IMG/VR virus record: IMGVR_UViG_3300024475_000024
Location: 1-28,105 of that record
Length of the DNA: 28,105 nucleotides
Reading direction: 5' to 3' (one strand)
Source: a virus
The notes under the pieces are model-generated. The model did not search any database. It was not told the DNA's origin and was given only the letters and a program-made list of their open reading frames with translations. Within the stretch, counting starts at the first letter, position 1. Every line of letters begins with the position of its first letter. Positions 8,390-16,657 of this stretch are shown in pieces. The translations under genes and the position numbers were made by a program.

Positions 8390-11300
8390 TTAAGGCATAT
8401 AAACTTCAGCGCACTGGATTGGTGCAGCCCATTTGATTGTGGTTAAGCTAGCGCCTGTAACTTCAATTTTTAAACCACCAAGCGTTGTATCTGCTGACAA
8501 AGCAAGACCCCAGTTAGGCTGATTGTCTATAACAGTGATTACAGAATTTACTAGTACTGTTGTTGAAGCCCCACCAGCTTCTTGCCGAATAAGACCAGAT
8601 ATTTCAAAAGCGGCGCAATCAGTTCCTGACCCTGCACTCTCACGAGCTACAACCATACCTTTAAAACTCATTGCAACTCTATCTCTCAGGTTTATTTGGT
8701 TTAAAGCTGTAGCTGTACTGTTATCAGTAGTCATAACAGTTTGAGTGTTATTAGTAGTTTTACAACGGAGAGTAGTTATTGAATATTGACTATCCTGAGC
8801 GTTATCTACATAACCATTACCAAACGAAATTTGTCCCGAACGTGTAGACGTAGCCGAATAACCAATAGCAGAACTATAAGCAACATCTCCATACAATGCA
8901 GTTCTAGTACCAGAACCTGAGCCTATAGCCGTATTGTTTGAGCCTAAAGCCTGACTTTGATAACCAACAGCGGTTGACCTAATACCTGAAGTTCCACCAG
9001 CACTACTATTTGGCCCTAATGAAGTTGATTGTTGAGTTGCAATAGCAACAAAGCCTATAGCAACTCCGTAGTTACTAAGTGACTTAGCCCTAGTTCCCAT
9101 TGCAATACTATTAATACCTTGTGCGCCGTAGCTTGAAGTATTATTAACCATAGCCGCAGCAAAGCTGTCTGCTCCGCTAGCATAAGACCCGCCAAGCGAC
9201 ATTGCTCCTGAACCAGTAGCAGTAACAGAGCCACCAAAGCCTGAGTTATGGCCTATTGCTGTACTATAGGTAGACCCCGCAATTACGCCATTATTGCCAA
9301 TTGCTATAGCTCTTTCAGCAGTAGCATTAGCATTTAAGCCTATAGCTAAGTTATAGTTTGCAGTTGCTTGTGCGCCTTGACCTACTGCAAGAGAACCTGT
9401 TCCTGTAGAATCAGTAGCTTTACCTAATGCAAGAGAGCCTGTTCCTGTAGCTACCGCTTCTAATCCAATTGCGGCACCACCGTTTGAGGCAATTGTGTCT
9501 TGACCAATAGCAATAGATACACCATCAGATGCTTTTGCTCGTTGACTCATAGCTATAGTATTCGCACCAATCGCACCATAGCTTGCTGTGTTGTTAGCTA
9601 TTGCTGCGGCAAAAGAATTTGTGCCAGAAGCATATGAATCTGTACAAGCATGTGAAGAAGAACCAACTGACACTGCCTTGTAACCACTTGCCATTGCTTG
9701 TGTGCCACTAGCAACCGAACTATCGCCAATAGCAATTGCATTAGCACCAGTTGCACTTGGTTGTGCAGTTGGGCTGCTTTCATTAGCGGCGTATAGGTCT
9801 GCACCACCACCCCCAGCATCTGCTAACTCAATAATTCCAGTAGACGAGTTGTAGGTCATTACTTGACCATTACTAGCCCCAGATTGAAGTCCCGGTAAAC
9901 GTAAACTTGTGTTACTTGCGTTGCCGATAGTTATTTCGTTAGATACTGTTGCAGAAGAAGGTGTTGCATCGCTGCCAATAACAATATTATTAGACCCAGT
10001 TGTAGCCTGCACCCCGGCGCTTGCGTAGCCAGCACTATGGCCTATAAAAACGTTGCTGCTACCTGATGTAATTTTTGTTCCGGCATCTTTACCTAACAGT
10101 ACATTACTATTACCGCTGGTTATATCGTACCCCGCCGAGTTCCCTAAAGCGATGTTATAGGTTCCGGTATTAGAGGATGTTGTATTACTTCCTCTAAGCG
10201 CAAGCCAACCCATAGCTATGTTGCTTGAGGAATCTGAAGCGCGTCTTAACCCAGCAGAGTAACCCAAAAGAATATTATAACCACCTGTTGTAATAGTACT
10301 TCCCGCTTGTTCGCCAACAAGGAAATTATATGAACCTGTTGTTAGAGACAAACCACCACGCGCTATAAGGGCATTATATGAACCTGTTGTTACATCGCCT
10401 CCTCCTAAAAGAACATTATATGTACCTGACGTAAGGCTGTCACCCGTCTGCCAATAGCCAACCATAGTGTTGCTGGTTCCCGTAATAGTACTCGTACCAA
10501 CTTGATGACCAATAATGGTATTTTTAGTCCCAGTGGTCAAAGCATAACCAGCAGCTTGTCCAACTATAGTATTTTCAGCCCCTGTTGCATTTTCACCAGC
10601 GCGGTAGCCAAAGAAGGTATTAGAGGATGCGGTTGTAATTTTTGTTCCGGCATCTGTACCAACTATAGTATTTTTGTCTCCAGTAGTTATATCATTACCA
10701 GAATTAAAACCTAAAAGTACGTTGTAATAAGCTCCACCTGCACTGCTATCAAGCACCGCACCTGCGCCCGTACCCCCAATAAGATTAGAGTTACCGAAGA
10801 GTGATGTAGCACCACTGCTTTGTGCTACCCAATCATAGTCAGTGCCAGTCCAGCTTAAGACTTCACTTGATGCTGCGGTTGATGTATTTAGATGCGTGTC
10901 AACGTCACTGTCGCCGTACGCTGTTGCACCTGTAGCAATACCATTTAACTTTGTGTGGTCAGCATCGGTGAACACGTTGCTGTCTGTAGCTGCTTCAACG
11001 GCAGCCCTAATCTCAGCATTGGTTTGATCTGCAGTAGCTCCAGCTTCAATACCGTCTAGCTTGGCTCCGTCTGTAGCAACATCACGACCATCGACTGTGC
11101 CTGTAGCTGTCACATTTCCTGTAACATCAATACCAGCAGAAAAATTAGTATTACCTACAAAGTTATGTATTGCATTTGTATAATAAACATTAGTGTTAGT
11201 GTTGTATAATGAAGCATCAATGTTCCATCCACCTATGTCAAGGTCACTATTAGTCAGAGTAAAGCCAGTGCCTGATACAGTTCCTGCACCAGTAATATTA

Positions 11301-11809
11301 TTAGCGCCCATTGCAATAGCGCCACTCATTGTACCGCCGGTTCGTGGCAATGCTGCATCTGCGGTTGTGCCTTGAGCAGCAGTGGCATAATCAGTGGATG
11401 CTGTTGTTGCAGCCGTGCCTAAACCCAGTGTTGTTCTGGCAGCGGAAGCTGTTGCGTCATCAACTAGCGTTGCACCATAAGCACTAATAGTTGTGTTAGC
11501 AGGTAGTGATAGCGTCTTAATATCCGCATCTACTTCGCTATCCATTAAAGCGCCAGCAGCAGTAACATTAGTTGTGTCTGTTACATCTGCTCCAGCTTCT
11601 ATGCCATCTAACTTAGCACCGTCAACAGATACATCACGACCATCGAAAGTTGAGTTGGTTGTAACCGCACCAGTTAACGCACCACCTGAGAGAGGTAGCT
11701 TTGCGTCTAGCTGCGTTTGTACATTAGATGTTACACCATCAGTATAGTTTAACTCTGTTGAAGTAGCAGTTAAATCAGCAATTTGATCTACTTTAATTTT
11801 TTGCGACAT
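8390..11809 (-). CDS. Long tail fibre with YadA-like head repeats
   Basis: This is the largest gene in the window (1139 residues). Residues 1-75 carry a fibre N-terminus with TSTELNYTDGVTSNV and a LPLSGGALTG segment. A DGRDVxxDGAKLDGIEAGA unit occurs twice (about 56-74 and 240-258). Residues 360-615 contain repeats like NTIVGTDAGTKITTASSNTF, the TGxxNxxxGxxAG type. Residues 690-1000 contain left-handed roll repeats (AIAIGDSSVASGTQAMASG), as in the heads of trimeric YadA adhesins. The final 140 residues form a compact non-repetitive domain with ...CKTTNNTQTVMTTDNSTATA. No self-cleaving S74 chaperone is visible. It probably forms a trimeric fibre that contacts the host surface. Residues 725-769 and 875-920 are a diverged internal duplication. 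Confidence 0.85.
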   Translation of the reverse strand: MSQKIKVDQIADLTATSTELNYTDGVTSNVQTQLDAKLPLSGGALTGAVTTNSTFDGRDVSVDGAKLDGIEAGADVTDTTNVTAAGALMDSEVDADIKTLSLPANTTISAYGATLVDDATASAARTTLGLGTAATTASTDYATAAQGTTADAALPRTGGTMSGAIAMGANNITGAGTVSGTGFTLTNSDLDIGGWNIDASLYNTNTNVYYTNAIHNFVGNTNFSAGIDVTGNVTATGTVDGRDVATDGAKLDGIEAGATADQTNAEIRAAVEAATDSNVFTDADHTKLNGIATGATAYGDSDVDTHLNTSTAASSEVLSWTGTDYDWVAQSSGATSLFGNSNLIGGTGAGAVLDSSAGGAYYNVLLGFNSGNDITTGDKNTIVGTDAGTKITTASSNTFFGYRAGENATGAENTIVGQAAGYALTTGTKNTIIGHQVGTSTITGTSNTMVGYWQTGDSLTSGTYNVLLGGGDVTTGSYNALIARGGLSLTTGSYNFLVGEQAGSTITTGGYNILLGYSAGLRRASDSSSNIAMGWLALRGSNTTSSNTGTYNIALGNSAGYDITSGNSNVLLGKDAGTKITSGSSNVFIGHSAGYASAGVQATTGSNNIVIGSDATPSSATVSNEITIGNASNTSLRLPGLQSGASNGQVMTYNSSTGIIELADAGGGGADLYAANESSPTAQPSATGANAIAIGDSSVASGTQAMASGYKAVSVGSSSHACTDSYASGTNSFAAAIANNTASYGAIGANTIAMSQRAKASDGVSIAIGQDTIASNGGAAIGLEAVATGTGSLALGKATDSTGTGSLAVGQGAQATANYNLAIGLNANATAERAIAIGNNGVIAGSTYSTAIGHNSGFGGSVTATGSGAMSLGGSYASGADSFAAAMVNNTSSYGAQGINSIAMGTRAKSLSNYGVAIGFVAIATQQSTSLGPNSSAGGTSGIRSTAVGYQSQALGSNNTAIGSGSGTRTALYGDVAYSSAIGYSATSTRSGQISFGNGYVDNAQDSQYSITTLRCKTTNNTQTVMTTDNSTATALNQINLRDRVAMSFKGMVVARESAGSGTDCAAFEISGLIRQEAGGASTTVLVNSVITVIDNQPNWGLALSADTTLGGLKIEVTGASLTTIKWAAPIQCAEVYMP

Positions 11810-11830
11810 ACCTATTCCTAACTAACATAA

Positions 11831-13960
11831 CTAAACTGCATAGCGAATGATCACAATACCAGAACCACCAGCCCCCAAGCCGCCAGCGCCACCGCCACCG
11901 CCCGTATTAGCCGTACCACTTACACCGCCACCAGAGCCACCAGACCGACCTGCACCGCCACCACCAGCGCCACCTGCACCAGCAGTTCCTGTTTCAGTGC
12001 CGCCACCGCCACCTCCTGCACGGGTAACACTAGTGCCAGTAATTGATGAAGCTACACCAGCACCGCCATCGCCGCCATTAGCTGAACTATTTGCCGGTGA
12101 TACACCTACAGCACCAGCACCGCCTCCACCACCGCCCGGATAATTAGGCGGACCATAAGGCCCACCGGTACCACCCGCATATCCTTGATTTGCTGTTCCA
12201 GCAGCCCCAGCTACAGTGCTTCGTCCACTACCACCGCCTGAACCGCCAACATTAGGAATTGAAGGGGAGCCGCCACCAGTAGCACTACCACCACCACCGC
12301 CGCCGATTGCAGTGATTGAACCAAAAACAGAATCGCCACCGTTACTTCCCGAAACTGATTGTGAAGCTGCGGCTGCACCTCCAGCGCCGATTGTTACTGT
12401 GTAGTTCCCACTTGAAACACTTAAAGGTGATTCAGCACTAGCGCCGCCGCCGGAAGATTCCCCTGCGACAGACGATCTATATCCACCTGCGCCGCCACCG
12501 CCGTTAGCACCATATCCGCCTTGACCGCCGCCACCGCCGCCTCCAACAACAAGATATTCAACTGTCCCGCTGCCCGTAACAGCAAATGTACCAGAACTTG
12601 TAAATGTGTGAATTTTATATCCGCCACTTTCTACAACAGTATCTCCACCAGTAGCTGTCAATCCGCCGGGCAAAGTAATTGTTGCAGTTGCAGTAGACAC
12701 ACTATTTACACCATCAGTTCCTGTAATTACTAAAGTAAAAGTGCCAGCGTTTGCGGAATTTGTTGAAGGCGTTATAGTAAATACATTATTAGATTGGCTA
12801 ATTGTAGCAATACTACCCAGTCCACTTGTTGAAGAACTAAAAGTTACAGGAAGTCCTTCGGGGTCGCTAGAACTCATTGTAATTACTGTCGGTGTTCCAT
12901 CAGTCGCTAGAGTATAAGCAGCGTTTAGACCGGATATAGTTGGTGCTTCATTAGTGCCAGCAAACACATACCATGCAGTGCCGTTGTAAATATAAAGCTT
13001 ATTGTTACTCGTTACATACCCCGTTGTTCCAGCGGCAGGACTACTAGGCAAATCTGTTGGATTAGTCACTACTGTAGTTGACGGTGTTACATCATTTGAA
13101 TCTGCTGCGGTTTCAATTTCTGATGAAGTAACAGCACCACCGCTACTTGTAACTGTTTTCATTTCACCGCCACTAGTGAACACAACACCCACTGGATTAG
13201 GTGTCCCAGTTGTTGATTTAGGTACAACAGCAACGGCACCACTTGTAGCGTCAACACTAAAAGTAGCACCACCCAAATCTATTGTGTTGCCGCTTAGATA
13301 AAGGTCTTTAAATCTTTTGCTGCTAGTGCCTAAGTCACGAGTTATGTCTGCGTCAGGAATAATGTCTTGATCAACAGCCGAAAGATCAACGGAACCGCCG
13401 CCACCGCTACCACTACCGCCTATTAATCTTGCAAATACATTTGCCCCAGTAAAAGGTGCGGTAGTAAAAGTTAAAGTTGTGCCAGATACTGTGTAATCAG
13501 TCGTAGGTCTCTGGATCAAACCATTAATAGTAACCAAAAGATCATCAGCATCAGTTGGAGCAGTAGTCACTGTAAAAGCAGTTGTAGTATTGTCCCCTGT
13601 AAAACTGTCTGTTGTAATATTTGCAGGACCGCCGGTTAGATTGCCGTTAGCATCTAAAAAAGCCATTTTTTCTGCAGGAACTGTACAAAAAACATCACGG
13701 CTACCAACACCCCAGTTAACTGCCGCATCACTATTACTAGATTGTAGAATAGTTGTACGAGCAAGGGTAGTGCCACTAGCCGTATATGTTCCAATACCTA
13801 CTTCAAAATCAACATTATCTGTAGCAACATAATATGTTGTATTACCATCGCCGATGGTATTAAAAGATTCAAATCCAGAAACTGCACCCGCTAGGGTATA
13901 ACTACCCGTACCAGTTGTCGTGGTTGTTTCTTTAATCCTATCAGCAATAACGAGAGCCAT
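11831..13960 (-). CDS. Tail fibre with Ig/cadherin-like and glycine-rich domains
   Basis: The 709-residue product has several parts. Residues 1-100 match the widespread fibre anchor with IADRIKETTTTTGTGSYTLA and DNVDFEVGIGTYTASG, ending near VFCTVPAEK. Residues 115-180 form a beta domain. A shaft follows with RDLGTSSKRFKDLYLSG. Residues 337-430 look like a cadherin/Ig-type domain (TNEAPTISGLNAAYTLATDG to TITL). Residues 447-709 are a glycine-rich domain opening with HTFTSSGTF and VEYLVVGGGGGGG and closing with GSGIVIIRY, like the Gly_rich_2 family. Glycine-rich sheets or polyglycine-II bundles are known in phage adhesins, so host binding is likely. The DNA here is a GC-rich CCACCG-type low-complexity tract. 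Confidence 0.8.
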   Translation of the reverse strand: MALVIADRIKETTTTTGTGSYTLAGAVSGFESFNTIGDGNTTYYVATDNVDFEVGIGTYTASGTTLARTTILQSSNSDAAVNWGVGSRDVFCTVPAEKMAFLDANGNLTGGPANITTDSFTGDNTTTAFTVTTAPTDADDLLVTINGLIQRPTTDYTVSGTTLTFTTAPFTGANVFARLIGGSGSGGGGSVDLSAVDQDIIPDADITRDLGTSSKRFKDLYLSGNTIDLGGATFSVDATSGAVAVVPKSTTGTPNPVGVVFTSGGEMKTVTSSGGAVTSSEIETAADSNDVTPSTTVVTNPTDLPSSPAAGTTGYVTSNNKLYIYNGTAWYVFAGTNEAPTISGLNAAYTLATDGTPTVITMSSSDPEGLPVTFSSSTSGLGSIATISQSNNVFTITPSTNSANAGTFTLVITGTDGVNSVSTATATITLPGGLTATGGDTVVESGGYKIHTFTSSGTFAVTGSGTVEYLVVGGGGGGGQGGYGANGGGGAGGYRSSVAGESSGGGASAESPLSVSSGNYTVTIGAGGAAAASQSVSGSNGGDSVFGSITAIGGGGGGSATGGGSPSIPNVGGSGGGSGRSTVAGAAGTANQGYAGGTGGPYGPPNYPGGGGGGAGAVGVSPANSSANGGDGGAGVASSITGTSVTRAGGGGGGTETGTAGAGGAGGGGAGRSGGSGGGVSGTANTGGGGGAGGLGAGGSGIVIIRYAV

Positions 13961-13961
13961 A

Positions 13962-14348
13962 TTAAGCCTCTGTTATGGTAATACTATTTGTTGCAAACCG
14001 TAGTGTGTCACCATCAGCAATCGTCTTAGATGCTGTCAATGCTCCATAATACAGTAAGTTACCTGCTATTGAAGCATCGTGGATACCAAAATGAGTAACC
14101 GTACCCCATGAACCACCAGAAGCAGTAAATTCAGTAGCTGAAGTTGGGCCGCTGGCAGAACCACTAGTTGCTGAACCGAAAGATGCAGTCAAACGAGCGT
14201 AGCCATTACCTGTTACTTCTGTACCGGAATCTGTTTCACCGGGGTTAGAAGTATACAATGAGATGTAAACTGTTGGAGAAGACAATGCTGCCGTACCAAG
14301 TACATGGTCAAGGATAGCGTTCTCCAAGTAATCAGATTTTGCAGACAT
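13962..14348 (-). CDS. Conserved small virion/fibre-associated protein
   Basis: This 128-residue protein begins MSAKSDYLENAILDHVLGTA, then PTVYISLYTSNPGETDSGTE, GNGYARLTASF, and a WGTVTHFGIHDA segment near residue 82-93, ending with GDTLRFATNSITI. This whole pattern (YLEN-LLDHV, LYTSNPG, GYARL, GTVTHFGI) is common in phages next to fibre genes and is often labelled a tail or minor structural protein. A TAGGAG ribosome site precedes the ATG. It is the first gene after the terminator that follows the capsid gene, so it marks the start of the appendage block. Exact function unknown. Confidence 0.75.
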   Translation of the reverse strand: MSAKSDYLENAILDHVLGTAALSSPTVYISLYTSNPGETDSGTEVTGNGYARLTASFGSATSGSASGPTSATEFTASGGSWGTVTHFGIHDASIAGNLLYYGALTASKTIADGDTLRFATNSITITEA

Positions 14349-14363
14349 TTTTTATTCTCCTAT

Positions 14364-14408
14364 TAAAACAAAAGAGTAAGAGAGCAGTTTCCCACTCTCT
14401 TACTTTTA
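14364..14408 (-). terminator. Rho-independent terminator after the capsid gene
   Basis: A perfect 10-bp stem (AGTAAGAGAG at 14375-14384 pairing with CTCTCTTACT at 14395-14404) encloses a 10-base loop. A and T flanks can extend the stem to about 13 bp. Read on the minus strand, it is followed by CTTTTGTTTT, a typical U-rich tail. It lies between the stop of the capsid gene (14416) and the next start (14348), and probably limits read-through so that capsid mRNA exceeds fibre mRNA. Confidence 0.85.
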
Positions 14409-14415
14409 CCTATTA

Positions 14416-15474
14416 CTAGGCGAGGTTGTACACGGCGTTAACAAGAGCCTCTGGACGCAAGATTTTGCGACCATAGAGATGCATACCACGTACGATGTCA
14501 GCAAAGCTGTCAGGGTCACGGTAAGTCTCAGTCTTGTTAATCTGCTCTGCAGTAGCAACAGCAGAATCATGTCCACCAACAATCACACCCATGTTAGTAG
14601 CATTGGTGCCGCCAGTTGTGGCAGGACCAGTACCAAGTACAGGAAGGTTGTTAGACATGTACACACGGAAACCGTGTAGGTTGTTCAGAACCAGACCGTT
14701 CTGCAGACCTGAACCACCGAAGTCTGCATTCAGAAGACGTGAATCCTCATCCTTCAGAATCTCCAGCATTACAGGATCAATCACGAGCCATCGACCACGA
14801 GTGTCAACATTCTGTTGATCGAGGATACGAGCCATACGTGCAATGATTTGCAGTGGGTTAGCAGTACCAGTAGCAGAAGGTACACCTGAAGTGCCTGCAC
14901 GTGGAATGATGCCAATTGACTGTGCAGCAAGACCCGCATTAAAGTCAGACGCATCCAACTTATTAGCGGCAAGAAGTTCGTCAGAACCTGCAGCAGCGTT
15001 AGCCTTAGTACCATTCACAGTTGTGTTCACAGTGTCTGCGTTTGAATGCAGAGCAGCCTGCTTGTAACCTGACAAGTAACCAAGAACGTCTTGGTCAAAC
15101 TGGTCAGCCAACCGGTATGCAGCACGATCTGATGACAACTGCTGGAAGTTCACATGTGAGTGTGCTTCTTCAATGTCATCGACCTTGAATGCAAAGTAGT
15201 TAGCCTTGTCAATGGTCAGCGAGAAGTCATCGTCAGCAATCGCCTGTGGAACAATGGTTGTACCACGGAGATATGCATTAACTGAAATCTCTGGTTCTTT
15301 GATGATTTTAACGGAATCACCCATGTTGGCGATTTCGCCAAAGTAGTCTGAGTTAGTAATCCCCTCACAAACAGCGGCCTTGCGGAAAGCAAGTTGCACC
15401 TGTTTGGAGTAAATTACTGGTGAGAAGTTGCCGTTTGGAAGGTTATTCCATCCGACTGCGCTACCAAATGCCAT
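14416..15474 (-). CDS. Major capsid protein
   Basis: The 352-residue product begins MAFGSAVGWNNLPNGNFSPV and contains features of marine-phage HK97-fold capsid proteins: a helical IYSKQVQLAFRKAAV segment, a GDSVKIIKEPEISVNAYLRG strand pair, and an IDKANYFAFKVDDIEEAHSH segment before a long helix rich in LADQFDQDVLGYL. The C-terminus has a LNNLHGFRVYMSNNLPV strand, typical of the A-domain. It lies directly after the scaffold gene and is the only head gene with its own promoter, a structured leader and a strong terminator, as expected for the most abundant virion protein. TAGGAG precedes the ATG. Size fits the 320-430 residue range of this fold. Confidence 0.9.
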   Translation of the reverse strand: MAFGSAVGWNNLPNGNFSPVIYSKQVQLAFRKAAVCEGITNSDYFGEIANMGDSVKIIKEPEISVNAYLRGTTIVPQAIADDDFSLTIDKANYFAFKVDDIEEAHSHVNFQQLSSDRAAYRLADQFDQDVLGYLSGYKQAALHSNADTVNTTVNGTKANAAAGSDELLAANKLDASDFNAGLAAQSIGIIPRAGTSGVPSATGTANPLQIIARMARILDQQNVDTRGRWLVIDPVMLEILKDEDSRLLNADFGGSGLQNGLVLNNLHGFRVYMSNNLPVLGTGPATTGGTNATNMGVIVGGHDSAVATAEQINKTETYRDPDSFADIVRGMHLYGRKILRPEALVNAVYNLA

Positions 15475-15557
15475 GTTAATTTCTCCTATTAAGCATTAGT
15501 TACAGATGCAAACTAAACAATCTTCGCAGAGGCTGATACATTTTTGGGTGTGTATCT

Positions 15558-15665
15558 TAGTTAGGTGGCCGCCCAACTAGTCAACAGGCCAAAACAATCA
15601 GGTAATCTTAGATTTTATTGTCGTTTGCGGATTGTTGTGTAAGCAAGTAGCTATCCTGCTTACAC
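15558..15665 (-). promoter_or_regulatory. Structured 5' leader of the capsid mRNA (two stem-loops)
   Basis: The roughly 200-base leader between the capsid promoter and its ATG holds two inverted repeats. The first, GTGTAAGCA (15637-15645) with TGCTTACAC (15657-15665), is a perfect 9-bp stem with an 11-base loop, only about eight bases from the expected 5' end. The second (15558-15579) pairs TAGTTGGG with CCTAACTA, using one G-U pair, around a six-base loop. A stem at the extreme 5' end commonly protects mRNA from decay, so stabilisation of capsid mRNA is the likeliest role. Neither stem has a U-tail. Confidence 0.6.
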
Positions 15666-15673
15666 TACATGTG

Positions 15674-15707
15674 ACTATAGTTATACTTAGAAACAACTAT
15701 TTGTCAA
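15674..15707 (-). promoter_or_regulatory. Capsid gene promoter
   Basis: On the minus strand TTGACA (15702-15707) is followed after 16 bases by TATAAC (15680-15685) and directly by TATAGT (15674-15679). The hub promoter at 2480-2513 has the same spacing and the same GTAWAACTATA block. It lies in the 240-base gap between scaffold and capsid genes, the largest gap inside the structural block. The expected start site is near 15673. Confidence 0.75.
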
Positions 15708-15714
15708 CTCTTTT

Positions 15715-16581
15715 TTATCTAGCAGAGCCAGATACATCGTAGACGAACTTGCCGCTACGAATTGCTTCCATGATTTCATCCGACTTAGCCTCGTATTCTT
15801 GAGGTGACATCTTCTGAACCGTAGATTCTTTTAAGTACGTACCAGCTTCACTATCCTGTGGCTTGTTACGTGTATTTTTTGTTGACACAGACTTAGCTGC
15901 ATCTTTATCTGACTTAGACTTTTTAGTAGTAATGCCCATGTCAGATTTGTACAGATCAATTGCTCGTGCCGCTGACCGTGCATCATTGTCATTGTCGTAC
16001 AATGCATCTTGCACCCACTTAGGCTGTTCTTCCGCCCAATCGTGGAAGCTGTCGCTGTCACGGATTTCATCAAAGTCAGGATGCATCCGCATTAGTTCAG
16101 CTTCAGCTTTTTCTTTCTTGGCACTGTACTGCATCTCATCAACTGCTTTAAAGCGTTCCTCAAGCGCAGTGGCTTGCTCACGTGCTTTCTTCATTGCAAT
16201 TGTTTCAACGATGGCTGCTACATCTGGGTAGTCTGCTGCCCACTGCTCAATGTCTTCATCTGACTTAGGCAGCTTCATTTCTTTTTTAGTGGCTTGTTCT
16301 AGCTGCTTTCGCATTGCATCTAGTTCAGCTTTAAACTCTTCAGCTTGCTTTTGTTGATGTCGGCGTAGATCAGAGTAACGCTTCTTAAATGTTTTTTCTT
16401 CTGCCGTATCTGGTTCAGCTTCTTCTGGTTCAGGTTTTTCTTTACCAGCTTTCTGCTGTTCAATCATCTCCGCAAGTTCGTCTTCTTCACGTTGACGTTT
16501 TTCTTCGTTAGTGTATTTACGATTAGCAAATGCAACTTTCTTTTCTGTTTGCATTTCTTCTGCCATAATTGTATCGTTCAT
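15715..16581 (-). CDS. Capsid assembly scaffold protein
   Basis: The 288-residue product is highly charged, Lys/Glu-rich and helical. It has a coiled-coil centre (EEKTFKKRYSDLRRHQQKQ and following, residues about 60-95) and a basic, disorder-prone region (TKKSKSDKDAAKSVSTKNT) before a C-terminal helix. This composition, with a position between portal and major capsid genes, is characteristic of phage scaffolds that organise capsid protein and are then lost. I place the start at the ATG at 16581, because AAAGGAAA lies just upstream of it. An in-frame GTG at 16617 would add 12 residues but has no ribosome site. No protease motif is evident. Confidence 0.85.
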   Translation of the reverse strand: MNDTIMAEEMQTEKKVAFANRKYTNEEKRQREEDELAEMIEQQKAGKEKPEPEEAEPDTAEEKTFKKRYSDLRRHQQKQAEEFKAELDAMRKQLEQATKKEMKLPKSDEDIEQWAADYPDVAAIVETIAMKKAREQATALEERFKAVDEMQYSAKKEKAEAELMRMHPDFDEIRDSDSFHDWAEEQPKWVQDALYDNDNDARSAARAIDLYKSDMGITTKKSKSDKDAAKSVSTKNTRNKPQDSEAGTYLKESTVQKMSPQEYEAKSDEIMEAIRSGKFVYDVSGSAR

Positions 16582-16657
16582 GTTTGTATTTCCTTTTGTT
16601 GGGGCCACTGTAGCCACACTGTCGGGCGTGGGGAGTGAGTAGCCAACTGATTGCGGA

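Noticed and set aside
6112-11809. Diversity-generating retroelement acting on the fibre or propeller genes
   Set aside because: There is no reverse transcriptase or template-repeat pair in the window. The repeats are protein-repeat copies, not variable/template repeats.
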